A stretch of DNA of 64,000 bases from Actinopolymorpha alba DSM 45243 (GCF_000373925.1 NZ_KB892707.1:434001-498000); one strand, 5' to 3'. Numbered from the stretch's first letter, positions 25,346-34,924 are shown. Made by a program: numbers and translations. The notes: a model not told the origin generated them from the sequence alone.

Positions 25346-27415
25346 ATGGCATTGAGTCGTGGATCCGTCCGCCGTCCGCGCAGGCGCGCGTTCCTGGCGG
25401 GTGTGGGAGCGGCGCTGGCCGCGTCGACGATCGACCTCCCGACCGCGCACGCGGCGACGGGAGCCAGCGGTATCAGCTGGCCGCAAGGCCAGGCCCTCCC
25501 GCGGTTCGCCGCACCGAAATCGCTCGACGTCACAGACATCGTCCCGTTGTCAGGTGACGAGAAACTCCTGCTGGGAACGCTTCAGGGCCTTGTCAACCGC
25601 ACCCTGCCGCGCGTCTACCTCATCGGTGACGACGCGGCCAACGGCGAAGGTCGCCTGACCTGGTTGCGTGACCTGAAGGTGCCGTACGCCATGGTGAACG
25701 ACGCCTGGTCGCTGGTCGCGAAGTATCGCTCGGTGATCCGGGGCAGCATCGTCTTCGATCCCGCGGTGCCCGACTCCATCAATGTCGCCACCACCCTCGC
25801 CGGCCTGAAGGACGGCGTCGTGGCCAGCCCCGGGTTGGCGGACAAGCTCACGCAGGAGCACGGCGTCCCTGTCATCGAGGACCTCCGCGGGCGCTTCGCC
25901 AGCCGGATCGAGGCGTACCAGTGGGAGTTCGAACACCTCTGGCCGCAGACCACGCATCGCATGCTGATCGGGCTTCCACCGCAGAAGGACGTCAGCCTCC
26001 CGCCGGGCGTTCCTCCCAACTACACGACGCTCGCCCGGGCCAGTACCCACCTTCATGACGCCTCCAACCGGAAGGTCTACGAGTTCGACCTGAAGGACCA
26101 CCTGGGCGGCGAAGGGGTCTGGGTGAGGTTCGACGACGCCTTCACCAACGACGGTTGGGGTCCGGCGGTCCACGAGGTCGTCGTCCGCGCCGACGGTCAG
26201 GTGCTCGCGCAGTTCGTGCCCGGCACCGAGGCCGAGGATCCGTACCTCTTCGACACCGGCAACTCCCAGACCAGCCTGGGTCCGCCGTTGCACCGCTTCG
26301 CCGACGGCAACCGCTACTTCGTCTACCAGTTCAACCCGCCGGCCGGCACGCGGGCGCTCACGCTGTCGGTGGAGATGTGGAACGAGTACGTCGTCTCCGT
26401 CAGCAGGACCGAGCCGCGCCGGCCGGGCAAGGTGGGGTACGCCTACCTGCGCGACTACGCCGTGGCCAACCGCGCCATGACGTTCTGGCTCGACCCGAAC
26501 GTCGCGGAGGAGCGGGCGTTGTTCGAGCGGATCATGAGCGAGGTCCAGCCGAACACGCCGTACCTCGGATGGTTCGCCCAGGACATCGCGGGGGAGTTCG
26601 GCGGCACCGAGCTTTGCTCGCGACACGGCGTGTATGTCCTCGCGGCGGACTGGTTCGAGAACATGAGCGTGCACTCAGGTGCGCAGGCTCCCATCCTCGA
26701 CGGCCAGGGGGCCGCGCCCAGGGTGCCGCTGGAGAACAAGATCTACGTCACCTTCACGATGTCGGAAGGCGACAACCTGCAGTACAACGAACACCGGCTG
26801 CGGATTCTCTGGGACAACCCGGGTCGTGGAAGCGTTCCCATCAACTGGACCACGTCGCCACTGCTCAAGGACGCCGCGCCCAACTTCCTCAGCTATTTCC
26901 AGAAGACCGCGACCCGTAACGACCTTCTGATCGCCGGGCCGTCCGGTGCGGGCTACATCTACCCGAACCCCTGGCCTGACGAGACGTTCAACACCTTCAC
27001 AAGGTCGAGCCGGAAGTACATGGACGCCACCGGCATGGACATCGTCTATGTCCTGAACCGCATCGACGGCCGGGACGTGGATCTGTCGGAGTCCAAGGCG
27101 AAGGCGTACGTCGACGACGTCGCGCCGCGCGGGTTGTTCCTCAACTGGGGTGGCACCAGCGTCACCAAGCTTCTGCCCGGAGGCACGCCGTTGTCCACGA
27201 TCCGCGGCGTCGGCGCCACGGACGAGGCCCAGCGGGCGCTCGCGGACGCGACGGCCGGTTGGGACGGGAAGTCACCGAGGTTCGTCGCCCTCGGAATCCT
27301 CTCGTGGAGCATGACTCCGCAGGACCTCCAGCAACTCGCCGCGTCGTTGGGCGCGGAGTACAAGGTGGTCCGCGGCGATCAGTACTTCGACCTGGTGAAG
27401 CGGGCCATGCGCTGA
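25346..27415 (+). CDS. Tat-exported GxGYxYP domain protein
   Basis: About 689 residues. The start is uncertain: ATG 25346 is used, GTG 25343 is adjacent, and TTG 25352 is better spaced from GAGG at 25340. A twin-arginine signal (RRPRRRAFLAGVGAALAAST, cut near AHA-A) leads to export. The family motif is GPSGAGYIYPNPWPDETF near residue 530. Other conserved parts are YLIGDDAANGEGRLTWL and KIYVTFTMSEGDNLQYNEHR. GxGYxYP proteins are thought to be carbohydrate-active, but no reaction is assigned. It stands alone in a segment that interrupts the trp neighbourhood. Confidence 0.85.
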   Translation: MALSRGSVRRPRRRAFLAGVGAALAASTIDLPTAHAATGASGISWPQGQALPRFAAPKSLDVTDIVPLSGDEKLLLGTLQGLVNRTLPRVYLIGDDAANGEGRLTWLRDLKVPYAMVNDAWSLVAKYRSVIRGSIVFDPAVPDSINVATTLAGLKDGVVASPGLADKLTQEHGVPVIEDLRGRFASRIEAYQWEFEHLWPQTTHRMLIGLPPQKDVSLPPGVPPNYTTLARASTHLHDASNRKVYEFDLKDHLGGEGVWVRFDDAFTNDGWGPAVHEVVVRADGQVLAQFVPGTEAEDPYLFDTGNSQTSLGPPLHRFADGNRYFVYQFNPPAGTRALTLSVEMWNEYVVSVSRTEPRRPGKVGYAYLRDYAVANRAMTFWLDPNVAEERALFERIMSEVQPNTPYLGWFAQDIAGEFGGTELCSRHGVYVLAADWFENMSVHSGAQAPILDGQGAAPRVPLENKIYVTFTMSEGDNLQYNEHRLRILWDNPGRGSVPINWTTSPLLKDAAPNFLSYFQKTATRNDLLIAGPSGAGYIYPNPWPDETFNTFTRSSRKYMDATGMDIVYVLNRIDGRDVDLSESKAKAYVDDVAPRGLFLNWGGTSVTKLLPGGTPLSTIRGVGATDEAQRALADATAGWDGKSPRFVALGILSWSMTPQDLQQLAASLGAEYKVVRGDQYFDLVKRAMR

Positions 27416-27449
27416 GCCGTCCCGCGCGGTAGCGAGCCAATGCCGCGCT

Positions 27450-27505
27450 GAGAGGTCGCGAACTGTTGACCGGAAGGCCATCGGACCACCAGTTCGCGAC
27501 CTCTC
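27450..27505. terminator. bidirectional terminator hairpin
   Basis: GAGAGGTCGCGAACTG at 27450-27465 pairs perfectly over 16 bp with 27490-27505, with a 24-base loop. It lies between the convergent GxGYxYP and DUF2752 genes. Confidence 0.7.
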
Positions 27506-27516
27506 GACGTACGTCG

Positions 27517-27969
27517 CTAGACGTGGAGGGCCGTGAACGGCGGCCAGGGCAGGTTGCGGATCACCATGAACGCCAGGGCCATCACGATGAGCGCGGCCGG
27601 CAGGATCCGGCGGGCTCGGGGGCGCAGCCGTGGTCGAGGAAGCCAGGCCAGCCCGAGTCGCTGGAGCACCCAACTCGTCCACAGGTACGCGACGACGAGA
27701 ACGCCGACGAGGACAGGTGCGTTGAAGTGGAGGGCGCCGAGGACGTCCCCGTGGAGCAGTGCGGCCGCCATGCGGGTGCTGCCACAGAACGGGCAGTCCA
27801 GGCCGGTCGTCGCGCGTAACAAACAGGGAATGCCGAACTCACCACCCGTCGCGGCGTAGAGGCCGGCCAACGCCAGACCGCCAACACCGATGGCGGCGAC
27901 TCCCGCAAGGGTGTGGTCGGGGGGTGTCGGCGACGCGTTCCGGGTCCGCGACGCCAGGGAATTCCACAC
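27517..27969 (-). CDS. DUF2752 membrane protein
   Basis: 150 residues with a GTG start at 27969. The family signature is GIPCLLRATTGLDCPFCGST, then RMAAALLHGDVLGALHFNAP, followed by two helices. DUF2752 genes commonly lie between trpE and trpC in actinomycetes. Here it is near trpC but on the opposite strand, which suggests a local inversion. The function is unknown; the Cys pair may bind metal. Confidence 0.85.
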   Translation of the reverse strand: MWNSLASRTRNASPTPPDHTLAGVAAIGVGGLALAGLYAATGGEFGIPCLLRATTGLDCPFCGSTRMAAALLHGDVLGALHFNAPVLVGVLVVAYLWTSWVLQRLGLAWLPRPRLRPRARRILPAALIVMALAFMVIRNLPWPPFTALHV

Positions 27970-28157
27970 CTCTTAACCGTAACCGTTTGGCCTCCCTACT
28001 CAGAAGTCAGCAAATCTCACCGGGTGCGTTGAGGTGGTACTTCGCCGTAGCGGAAACGTCAAACGCGCGCCCGACTCGCCGTACGTACTGGTTCCCATTC
28101 CGCCGGATTGGTCGCTAGCCTGCACGGGTTCATTGACCTCCGAGAATGGAGCAGGTT

Positions 28158-29114
28158 GTGACTACGCCGACCCCGCCTTCGGGCTCTGACCCGCAGGAGC
28201 AGGGACAGTCGTCGGGCCACGGCGGGCAGCAGCCCTACGGCTCGGGTCAGTACGGCCAGCAGTCGCCGTACGGCCAGCCAGAGCAGTACGGCCAGGGCCA
28301 GCCGGGCCAGCACGCCCAGCAGTCCCCCTACTCCCAGGGGGAGCAGTCACCGTACGGCCAGAGCCAGCCGCAGTACGGGCAGGAGCAGTACGGCCAGCAG
28401 CCGCAGTACGGGCAGGAGCAGTACGGTCAGCAGCCGCAGTATGGCCAGGGTCAGCCGGGCCAGTACGGCCAGGGCCAGCCTGGACAGGGCCAGCCTGGAC
28501 AGGGCCAGCCTGGACAGGGCCAGCCTGGACAGTACGGCCAGGCGTACCCGCAGCAGGACCAGCCGTACGCGCAGCCGGGACAGTACGCACAACAGGGGCA
28601 GGGGCAGTACGGCCAGCCCTACGGCCAGCCAGGACAGTACGGCCAGTACGCCCAGCAGTATGGCCAGCCGATCGCCGGTGCGCCGGTCACCAGGGAGCAA
28701 CTCGGCACCTGGCTCCAGCGGGTCGGCGCCGCGTTGATCGACTACCTGGTCGTCGGTATCCCCGGCACGATCGCGAACTTCCTCAACAACCCGACAATGA
28801 ACGGCGGTGGCGGCGGGATGGGCACGAGCATCGTCGCGCTCGTGCTGTCGCTGGCCTCGCTTGGTCTGTTCATCTGGAACATCTGCATCCGCCAGGGCAA
28901 GACCGGGCAGTCCGTCGGCAAGTCGGTGCTGGGGCTCAAGCTCGTCCGGCTGTCTGACGGCCAGCCGGTGGGCGCCGGGATGGCGTTCGTCCGCCAGCTC
29001 TGCCACTTCGTGGACGCGATCATCTGCTACGTCGGTTTCCTCTTCCCGCTGTGGGACGCCAAGCGTCAGACGCTGGCCGACAAGATCATGTCGACCCTCG
29101 TCATCAAGGTCTGA
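28158..29114 (+). CDS. RDD family membrane protein with Gly/Gln/Tyr-rich repeat head
   Basis: About 318 residues from GTG 28158, 6 bases after GGAG. An ATG at 28146 has no ribosome site. Residues 15-170 are a repeat of YGQ, QPGQ and PQYGQEQYGQ units, including four perfect 15-base repeats at 28470-28529. The RDD domain follows (REQLGTWLQRVGAALIDYLV, GKTGQSVGKSVLGLKLV, PLWDAKRQTLADKIMSTLVI) with three helices. RDD proteins are of mixed function, some Na+/H+ antiport related. The low-complexity head probably lies in the cytoplasm. Confidence 0.85.
   Translation: MTTPTPPSGSDPQEQGQSSGHGGQQPYGSGQYGQQSPYGQPEQYGQGQPGQHAQQSPYSQGEQSPYGQSQPQYGQEQYGQQPQYGQEQYGQQPQYGQGQPGQYGQGQPGQGQPGQGQPGQGQPGQYGQAYPQQDQPYAQPGQYAQQGQGQYGQPYGQPGQYGQYAQQYGQPIAGAPVTREQLGTWLQRVGAALIDYLVVGIPGTIANFLNNPTMNGGGGGMGTSIVALVLSLASLGLFIWNICIRQGKTGQSVGKSVLGLKLVRLSDGQPVGAGMAFVRQLCHFVDAIICYVGFLFPLWDAKRQTLADKIMSTLVIKV
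28470..28529 (+). repeat. four perfect 15-bp tandem repeats in the RDD gene
   Basis: CAGGGCCAGCCTGGA occurs four times without change, encoding QGQPG units. Perfect identity points to recent expansion, so the length may vary between strains. Confidence 0.9.
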
Positions 29115-29140
29115 CGTCCTCCGTCGCGACATACGTCACC

Positions 29141-29176
29141 GGGGCCCCGCATGGTGCGGGGCCCCAGTCGTTTTCC
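29141..29176 (+). terminator. intrinsic terminator after the RDD gene
   Basis: GGGGCCCCGCA (29141-29151) pairs with TGCGGGGCCCC (29155-29165) round a 3-base loop. AGTCGTTTT follows. It ends the RDD transcript and separates it from trpC. Confidence 0.8.
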
Positions 29177-29180
29177 CTGT

Positions 29181-29206
29181 CCCGGGGCCGCTACGTCGGC
29201 CCCGGG
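29181..29206. other. second strong hairpin upstream of trpC
   Basis: CCCGGGGCCG (29181-29190) pairs with CGGCCCCGGG (29197-29206). It follows the terminator directly and may back it up. The remaining 196 bases before trpC contain TACTCT at about 29319, a possible -10 box, and no clear leader peptide with Trp codons. Confidence 0.4.
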
Positions 29207-29402
29207 GAGCGGGGCGGCGGGGCTCTGCCCGGCGGTGCGGTCAAGGTCCACGCGGGGCAGGAGAGTCCGCCAGCACCAGCGACCCGGCCGGTGTCGGAGT
29301 GGCCACCGGGCGTCGTTACTCTGAGCACGTCCGTGAGAGCTGGAGTGGGGCTGCTGCCGGCGGTCCCTCGTGCTCTGAAGCCGCGCAGGAAGGACCGACC
29401 GC

Positions 29403-30206
29403 GTGAGTGTCCTTGACGAGATCCTCGACGGCGTGCGTGCCGACCTAGCCGAGCGCCAGGCGAGAGTCTCCATCGAGGACCTCAAGGAGCGCGCCGCCCA
29501 ACTGCCGTACGCGATCGACCCGATGCCGGTGCTTCGCGGTGACGGCGTGGCGGTGATCGCCGAGGTCAAGCGGTCGAGCCCCAGCAAGGGCGCGCTCGCC
29601 GCGATCGCTGACCCGGCCTCGCTGGCGGTCGACTACCAGGCCGGTGGCGCCGCCGTGATCAGCGTCCTCACCGAGGGCCGCCGGTTCGGCGGCACGATCG
29701 ACGATCTCCGTGCCGTCCGCGCCTCGGTCGACGTTCCGGTCCTGCGCAAGGACTTCGTGGTCACGAGCTACCAGCTCTGGGAGGCTCGCGCGCACGGCGC
29801 CGACCTGGTGCTCCTCATCGTGGCCGCCCTGGAGCAGAACGCCCTCGTCTCGCTGATCGAGCGGGCGGAGTCGATCGGGCTCACGCCCCTCGTCGAGTGC
29901 CACACCGAGGAGGAGGTCGAGCGGGCCGTCGACGCGGGGGCAAGGTTGATCGGCGTGAACGCCCGCAACCTCAAGACCCTCGAGGTCGACCGAGGCGTGT
30001 TCGCCCGGCTTTCACCCAGGATCCCGGACGGCATCGTCAAGGTCGCCGAGTCGGGCGTCCGCGGCCCTCATGACGTGATCGAGTACGCCCGCGCCGGCGC
30101 GCACGCGGTTCTCGTCGGCGAGAGCCTCGTCACCGGCAAGGACCCACGATCCGCGGTGGCCGACCTGGTGGCGGCCGGCGCGCATCCCGCCCTCCACCAC
30201 GACTGA
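29403..30206 (+). CDS. trpC: indole-3-glycerol phosphate synthase
   Basis: 267 residues with a GTG start, GGAAGGA 11 bases upstream. It closes the indole ring in tryptophan synthesis. Motifs seen are [75 protein letters not shown] and [12 protein letters not shown]. The length is normal for the single-domain enzyme. It is followed closely by trpB and trpA. Tryptophan genes are split here: trpE lies 11 kb upstream, and trpD and trpF are not in the window. Confidence 0.96.
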   Translation: MSVLDEILDGVRADLAERQARVSIEDLKERAAQLPYAIDPMPVLRGDGVAVIAEVKRSSPSKGALAAIADPASLAVDYQAGGAAVISVLTEGRRFGGTIDDLRAVRASVDVPVLRKDFVVTSYQLWEARAHGADLVLLIVAALEQNALVSLIERAESIGLTPLVECHTEEEVERAVDAGARLIGVNARNLKTLEVDRGVFARLSPRIPDGIVKVAESGVRGPHDVIEYARAGAHAVLVGESLVTGKDPRSAVADLVAAGAHPALHHD

Positions 30207-30214
30207 GTGACCTT

Positions 30215-31462
30215 ATGACTGATCTGGCACCTGCCTTCACGACCGCCTCGACCACCGGACCCGACCCGCACGGGCACTGGGGCCGGTTCGGCGGGCGGTT
30301 CGTTCCCGAAGCCCTGATCGCCGCGCTGGACGAGCTGGATGTCGCCCGCGCCGAGGCGTTCGCGGACCCTGCGTTCACCGACGAGCTCAGCCGGATGTCG
30401 CGCGAGTACGCCGGGCTCCCCAGCCTTCTGTACGACGCCACCCGGCTCTCGGAGGTCGCCGGTGCGCGGATCCTCCTCAAGCGCGAGGACCTCAACCACA
30501 CGGGCGCGCACAAGATCCGCAACGTCCTTGGCCAGGCGCTGCTCACCAGGCGGATGGGCAAGACCCGGGTGATCGCTGAGACCGGCGCGGGCCAGCACGG
30601 CGTGGCGACCGCGACGGCGGCCGCCTATCTCGGGCTGGAGTGCCGGGTCTACATGGGCGAGGAAGACACCCGGCGCCAGGCGCTCAACGTCGTCCGGATG
30701 CGGATGCTGGGCGCCGAGGTGGTGCCGGTCCGGTCAGGGAGCCGGACGCTCAAGGACGCCATGAACGACGCGTTGCGCGAGTGGGTGGCGACCGTCGACC
30801 ACACGCACTACCTGATCGGCTCGGCAGCCGGGCCCCATCCGTTCCCGGCGTTGGTCCGCGACTTCTGCCGGGGGATCGGTGACGAGGCGCGCGCCCAGTC
30901 GCTCGAACTCCTCGGTCGGCTCCCCGACGCGGTGTGCGCCTGCGTCGGCGGGGGATCGAACTCCATCGGCATCTTCACCGCGTTCGTCCCCGACGAGAGC
31001 GTGCGGCTGTACGGCTTCGAGGCCGGCGGTGACGGCTTTCAGACCGGCCGGCACGCGGCCACGATCACCGCGGGCCAGGTCGGAGTCCTGCACGGTGCCC
31101 GGTCCTACCTCCTCCAGGACGAGGACGGCCAGACGATCGAGAGCCACTCGATCTCGGCCGGTCTCGACTACCCCGGAGTCGGACCCGAGCACGCGTTCCT
31201 GCACGACACCGGCCGCGCGACGTACGCCCCGGTGTCCGACGCGGAGGCGATGGAGGCGTTCCAGCTGCTCACCCGCACCGAAGGGATCATCCCGGCGGTC
31301 GAGTCCGCGCACGCCGTGGCGGGTGCGCTCAAGGTCGCCAAGGAGCTTGGCCCCGACGCGGTGCTGGTGGTCAACCTCTCGGGTCGCGGCGACAAGGACA
31401 TGGACACCGCGGCGAGGTGGTTCGACCTCCTCGACGAGCCCGCGGCGGAGGAAGGTTCATGA
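30215..31462 (+). CDS. trpB: tryptophan synthase beta subunit
   Basis: 415 residues. It joins indole and serine. The PLP lysine lies in [15 protein letters not shown] near residue 98. [19 protein letters not shown] is the carboxylate site and VGGGSNSIG the phosphate-binding loop. The N-terminal [15 protein letters not shown] is typical. It starts 8 bases after trpC and its TGA overlaps the trpA ATG, so the two subunits are made in step. Confidence 0.96.
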   Translation: MTDLAPAFTTASTTGPDPHGHWGRFGGRFVPEALIAALDELDVARAEAFADPAFTDELSRMSREYAGLPSLLYDATRLSEVAGARILLKREDLNHTGAHKIRNVLGQALLTRRMGKTRVIAETGAGQHGVATATAAAYLGLECRVYMGEEDTRRQALNVVRMRMLGAEVVPVRSGSRTLKDAMNDALREWVATVDHTHYLIGSAAGPHPFPALVRDFCRGIGDEARAQSLELLGRLPDAVCACVGGGSNSIGIFTAFVPDESVRLYGFEAGGDGFQTGRHAATITAGQVGVLHGARSYLLQDEDGQTIESHSISAGLDYPGVGPEHAFLHDTGRATYAPVSDAEAMEAFQLLTRTEGIIPAVESAHAVAGALKVAKELGPDAVLVVNLSGRGDKDMDTAARWFDLLDEPAAEEGS

Positions 31463-32283
31463 GCGAGCGCATCATCCAACCCAGCGCACCGGGTGTGGGA
31501 GCGACCTTCGCGAAGGCCAAGGAGGAGGGCCGCAGCGTCCTCATCGGCTACCTCCCGGCGGGCTTCCCGAGCTACGACGGGGCGATCAGCGCGTTCCGGG
31601 CGATGGTTGACGCGGGTGTCGACATCGTCGAGGTGGGCCTGCCCTACTCCGATCCGACGATGGACGGGCCGACCATCCAGGCGGCGGCCGACCAGGCGCT
31701 GCGGGGCGGGATCCGCACCAAGGACGTCCTGCGCACGGTCGAGGCGGTGGCGTCCTTCGGGATCCCCGCGCTGGTGATGACGTACTGGAACCCCATCGAG
31801 AGGTACGGCGTGGAGCGGTTCGCGCACGACCTTGCCTCCGCAGGGGGAGCGGGACTCATCACGCCCGACCTGATCCCGGAGGAGGCCGGCGAGTGGATCG
31901 CGGCCAGCGACGCGACCGGTCTCGACCGGGTCTTCCTCGTGGCGCTGTCGTCCACTGACGAGCGGCTGCGGATCACGGCCGACGCCTGCCGCGGGTTCGT
32001 CTACGCCGCCTCGGTGATGGGCGTGACGGGTGCCCGCGCGCAGACCAGCAAGGGAGCACCTGACCTCATCGACCGGGTCCGCGAGGTCACCGACCTGCCG
32101 ATCGGGGTCGGACTCGGGGTCTCCAACGGCGACCAGGCCGCGGAGGTCGCGGGGTACGCCGACGCCGTGATCGTGGGATCGGCGTTCGTCCGGCGGATCC
32201 TCGATGCCCCTGACGAGGCCGCGGCGGGGGTCGGCGAGTTGGCCCGGGACCTCGCCGCCGGGGTCCGGCGGCGTGTGCTCTGA
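31459..32283 (+). CDS. trpA: tryptophan synthase alpha subunit
   Basis: 274 residues from ATG 31459, in an ATGA overlap with trpB. It cleaves indole-3-glycerol phosphate. Motifs seen are [37 protein letters not shown] (catalytic acids Glu and Asp), [14 protein letters not shown] and [11 protein letters not shown]. The first ten codons ([10 protein letters not shown]) closely resemble the start of the 71-bp cassette peptide (MSERIIKHSA), with five base changes in 30. The N-terminus may therefore derive from a cassette insertion. Confidence 0.96.
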   Translation: MSERIIQPSAPGVGATFAKAKEEGRSVLIGYLPAGFPSYDGAISAFRAMVDAGVDIVEVGLPYSDPTMDGPTIQAAADQALRGGIRTKDVLRTVEAVASFGIPALVMTYWNPIERYGVERFAHDLASAGGAGLITPDLIPEEAGEWIAASDATGLDRVFLVALSSTDERLRITADACRGFVYAASVMGVTGARAQTSKGAPDLIDRVREVTDLPIGVGLGVSNGDQAAEVAGYADAVIVGSAFVRRILDAPDEAAAGVGELARDLAAGVRRRVL

Positions 32284-32355
32284 CTGGCTCGTCAGCGGCG
32301 CGCACCATCGCCGGAGTTCGGGAACTCCCACCGGCCTGGCGCGGTTTGTCCTGTC

Positions 32356-33039
32356 GTGACCGGTAGTAGGTTGCTGGCGGCCGGACTCGCCGTGGCCGCC
32401 GCCGTCGGGGGTACCTCGTGCAGCGGGCCGACGAGCGAGCCGGACAATCCGGCCGGCGTCATCATCCACCGCACCGCCGACCCGAGCGGTTTCCTCGGTG
32501 CGGTGCCGCCGCATCCCTACGCGATGCCGTCGGCGACCTTTGTCGACACCGCCGGGCGCACGTTCCGCCTTCCCGCGGCGGCGCGCAAGCCAGCGACGTT
32601 GATCTTCTTCGGCTACACCAACTGCCCAGACGTCTGCGCCACCGTGCTCGCCGACCTCGCGCAGGCGCTGCGCCGGGTCGATTCGTCCGTTCGGGCACAG
32701 GTCGACGTCCTCTTCGTGACCACCGACCCGGGTCGCGACACGCCCGCGCGGATCCGGCGCTACCTCGACCGGTTCGATCCGGCGTTCGTCGGCCTCACCG
32801 GCAGCCTGTCGGTGATCGAGAAGACGGCCCGTGCGCTCGACGTCCCGCTCGAGGGCACGCACAAGCTTCCGGGTGGCGGGTACGAAGTCGGGCACGGCGC
32901 TCAGGTGATCGGGTTCGGCACCGCACCATCAGGTCAGCCGACCGGTCAGGTTCTGTGGTTGCCGGACACACCGATCGACGACCTCCGGCACGACATCACC
33001 CAGTTGGTGCGTGGACAGGCGGACGGCGGATCCAGGTGA
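32356..33039 (+). CDS. SCO1/SenC family lipoprotein (copper chaperone)
   Basis: 227 residues with a GTG start. A lipoprotein signal ends at GGTSC (Cys about residue 22). The thioredoxin-like fold carries the copper motif YTNCPDVCATVLADL, LFVTTDPGRDTPARI and a distal His in YEVGHGAQV. SCO proteins deliver copper to the CuA centre of cytochrome oxidase. It lies in the trpA-lgt interval with a DsbA-like protein, a common actinobacterial layout for envelope redox functions. Confidence 0.88.
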   Translation: MTGSRLLAAGLAVAAAVGGTSCSGPTSEPDNPAGVIIHRTADPSGFLGAVPPHPYAMPSATFVDTAGRTFRLPAAARKPATLIFFGYTNCPDVCATVLADLAQALRRVDSSVRAQVDVLFVTTDPGRDTPARIRRYLDRFDPAFVGLTGSLSVIEKTARALDVPLEGTHKLPGGGYEVGHGAQVIGFGTAPSGQPTGQVLWLPDTPIDDLRHDITQLVRGQADGGSR

Positions 33040-33105
33040 CCCGGGCACCCAACGGGGATCCGCGGGCGGAAGGGCTCGCGGGGGAGCAGGAAAGCGGAGC
33101 GAGGG

Positions 33106-33870
33106 ATGGCTAAGAAGTCCAGCGGTAGGGACGCACTTCGGGCCGAGCGTGAGCGCCAGGCGGCGGCGCAGCGGCGCCGCGAGACCCTCCTGCGGATCGG
33201 TATCGCGGTCGGCGTGGGAGTGATCATCGTCGCCATCGTGGGCGTGGTCGGGTGGCAGCGGTCGCGAGTCGACACCAATGCGGCCTTCCCGGCAGGCGTG
33301 GCGCGGGGTGCCGCGGGCGCGTCGACCGCCAGTCCGAAGCCGCCCGGCGTGGGCAGTGGCATCGGGGTAGGCAAGGCGGACGCGCCGGTCGTGGTCGAGC
33401 TGTTCGAGGACTTCTCCTGCCCGCACTGCCGGGAGTTCGAGCTCGAGGCCACCGAGATGCTCAAGCAGCAGGTCGACGGCGGCCGGGTGCGGGTCGTCTA
33501 CTACCCGTTGACGCTCGCGCAGTTCGGCCGGCCCACCCAGCTGTCCGCGAACGCCTTCGCCTGCGCCGCCAATGACGGTAAGGCGCGGGAGATGCACGAC
33601 GCGTTGTATGCCAACTTCAGCCAGGAATGGACCAACGACCAGCTGGTCCAGCTCGGCCAGTCGCTCGGCCTCACGTCCTCGTCGTTCCGCTCCTGTGTCC
33701 GCGGCGAGAAGTACGCCGACTGGGTGCGTTCCTTGACCATTACCGGGACAGATCGGGGCGTTTCGGGAACTCCCACCGTCCTCGTCAATGGCAAGGAGCT
33801 GGACCCGGACGACACGAGTGCAACCGCTCTGCAACTTGCCATTGACAGTGCGCTCGCCAAGAGCCAATAA
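33106..33870 (+). CDS. membrane-anchored DsbA-like thioredoxin-fold protein
   Basis: 254 residues. A basic head (RAERERQAAAQRRRETLL) leads into one helix at about 30-50, then an external thioredoxin fold with active site FEDFSCPHCREFELEA and cis-Pro loop GTDRGVSGTPTVLVNG. This resembles the actinobacterial DsbA/MdbA-like oxidoreductases that form disulfides in exported proteins. It stands between the SCO protein and lgt on the same strand. Confidence 0.88.
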   Translation: MAKKSSGRDALRAERERQAAAQRRRETLLRIGIAVGVGVIIVAIVGVVGWQRSRVDTNAAFPAGVARGAAGASTASPKPPGVGSGIGVGKADAPVVVELFEDFSCPHCREFELEATEMLKQQVDGGRVRVVYYPLTLAQFGRPTQLSANAFACAANDGKAREMHDALYANFSQEWTNDQLVQLGQSLGLTSSSFRSCVRGEKYADWVRSLTITGTDRGVSGTPTVLVNGKELDPDDTSATALQLAIDSALAKSQ

Positions 33871-33922
33871 CCCGGTAGTGTCCGTGCGGAAGGCCGTACT
33901 CACCGAGGAGTAGTCCCGGCAC

Positions 33923-34924
33923 ATGATCAACCTCGCGGCGATCCCGAGCCCGTCCCAGGGGGTCTGGCACCTTGGCCCGGTGCCGCTTCGGGCGTATGCC
34001 CTCTGCATCATCCTGGGCGTCATCGTGGCGATCTGGCTGGGCAACCGGCGTTGGATCGCCCGCGGCGGCCGGGCCGGCACCGTCGTCGACATCGCGGTCT
34101 GGGCCGTGCCGTTCGGACTGATCGGTGCTCGCCTCTACCACGTCGCCACCGACTACGAGCTCTACTTCGGGCCCGGCCGCAGTCCCATGCGTGCCTTCGC
34201 CGTCTGGGAGGGCGGACTGGGCGTCTGGGGTGCCATCGCGTTCGGCGCCCTCGGTGGGTGGATCGCCTGTCGCCGGCGCGGCATCCCGCTCCCGGCGATG
34301 GCTGACGCCGTCGCGCCGGGCATCGCGATCGCCCAGGGGATCGGCCGGTGGGGCAACTGGTTCAACCAGGAGCTGTTCGGTGCGCCGACCTCGCTGCCGT
34401 GGGGACTGCGGATCGATCCCGCCCACCGCCCGGACGGATACGGGCAGTACGCGACGTTCCACCCAACCTTCCTGTACGAATTCCTCTGGACCTTCGGAGT
34501 TGCCGGCCTCGTCATCTGGGCCGACCGTCGTTTCAAGCTCGGGCACGGACGCGCCTTCGCGCTGTACGTCGCGGGCTACACCCTGGGTCGAGGCTGGATC
34601 GAGTACCTCCGGATCGACGACGTCAACCACATCCTGGGCCTGCGACTCAACCTCTGGACCTCACTCGTGGTCTTCCTCCTCGCGGTCGCCTACCTCCTGA
34701 TCTCGGCGCTGCTGCGTCCGGGGCGCGAGGAGGTCGTCGAGCCGGCCGCGGAGGTGGTGGCCGACGCGGCAGATACCGACCCAGAGGCAGGCACCCCAGA
34801 GGTGGGCGCGGAGAGCGGTACGAAGCAGGACGCCGAGAGCGTGCCGCAGGACCGTCCGCCGGCCGAGGTGGCCGAACACCCCGCCACCGGCGGGGAGACC
34901 GGGCACCCTCGCCGGCCTTCGTGA
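33923..34924 (+). CDS. lgt: prolipoprotein diacylglyceryl transferase
   Basis: 333 residues, with GAGGAG upstream. It adds diacylglycerol to the lipobox Cys of prolipoproteins at the membrane. The seven-helix family is marked by LIGARLYHVATDYELYF, the signature GRWGNWFNQELFGAPT, HPTFLYEFLW and YTLGRGWIEYLRID. A C-terminal acidic tail of about 60 residues (after LLRPGREEVVEPAAEV) is variable in actinomycetes. Several lipoproteins in this window (SCO, DUF6318, LivK) would be its substrates. Confidence 0.96.
   Translation: MINLAAIPSPSQGVWHLGPVPLRAYALCIILGVIVAIWLGNRRWIARGGRAGTVVDIAVWAVPFGLIGARLYHVATDYELYFGPGRSPMRAFAVWEGGLGVWGAIAFGALGGWIACRRRGIPLPAMADAVAPGIAIAQGIGRWGNWFNQELFGAPTSLPWGLRIDPAHRPDGYGQYATFHPTFLYEFLWTFGVAGLVIWADRRFKLGHGRAFALYVAGYTLGRGWIEYLRIDDVNHILGLRLNLWTSLVVFLLAVAYLLISALLRPGREEVVEPAAEVVADAADTDPEAGTPEVGAESGTKQDAESVPQDRPPAEVAEHPATGGETGHPRRPS

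Noticed and set aside
28240-28670. CRISPR-like repeat
   Set aside because: The repeats are coding (YGQ and QPGQ units), in frame, without constant repeat-spacer spacing.
33842-33881. Promoter for lgt (TTGACA at 33842, TAGTGT at 33876)
   Set aside because: The boxes are 28 bases apart, too far for a normal promoter.
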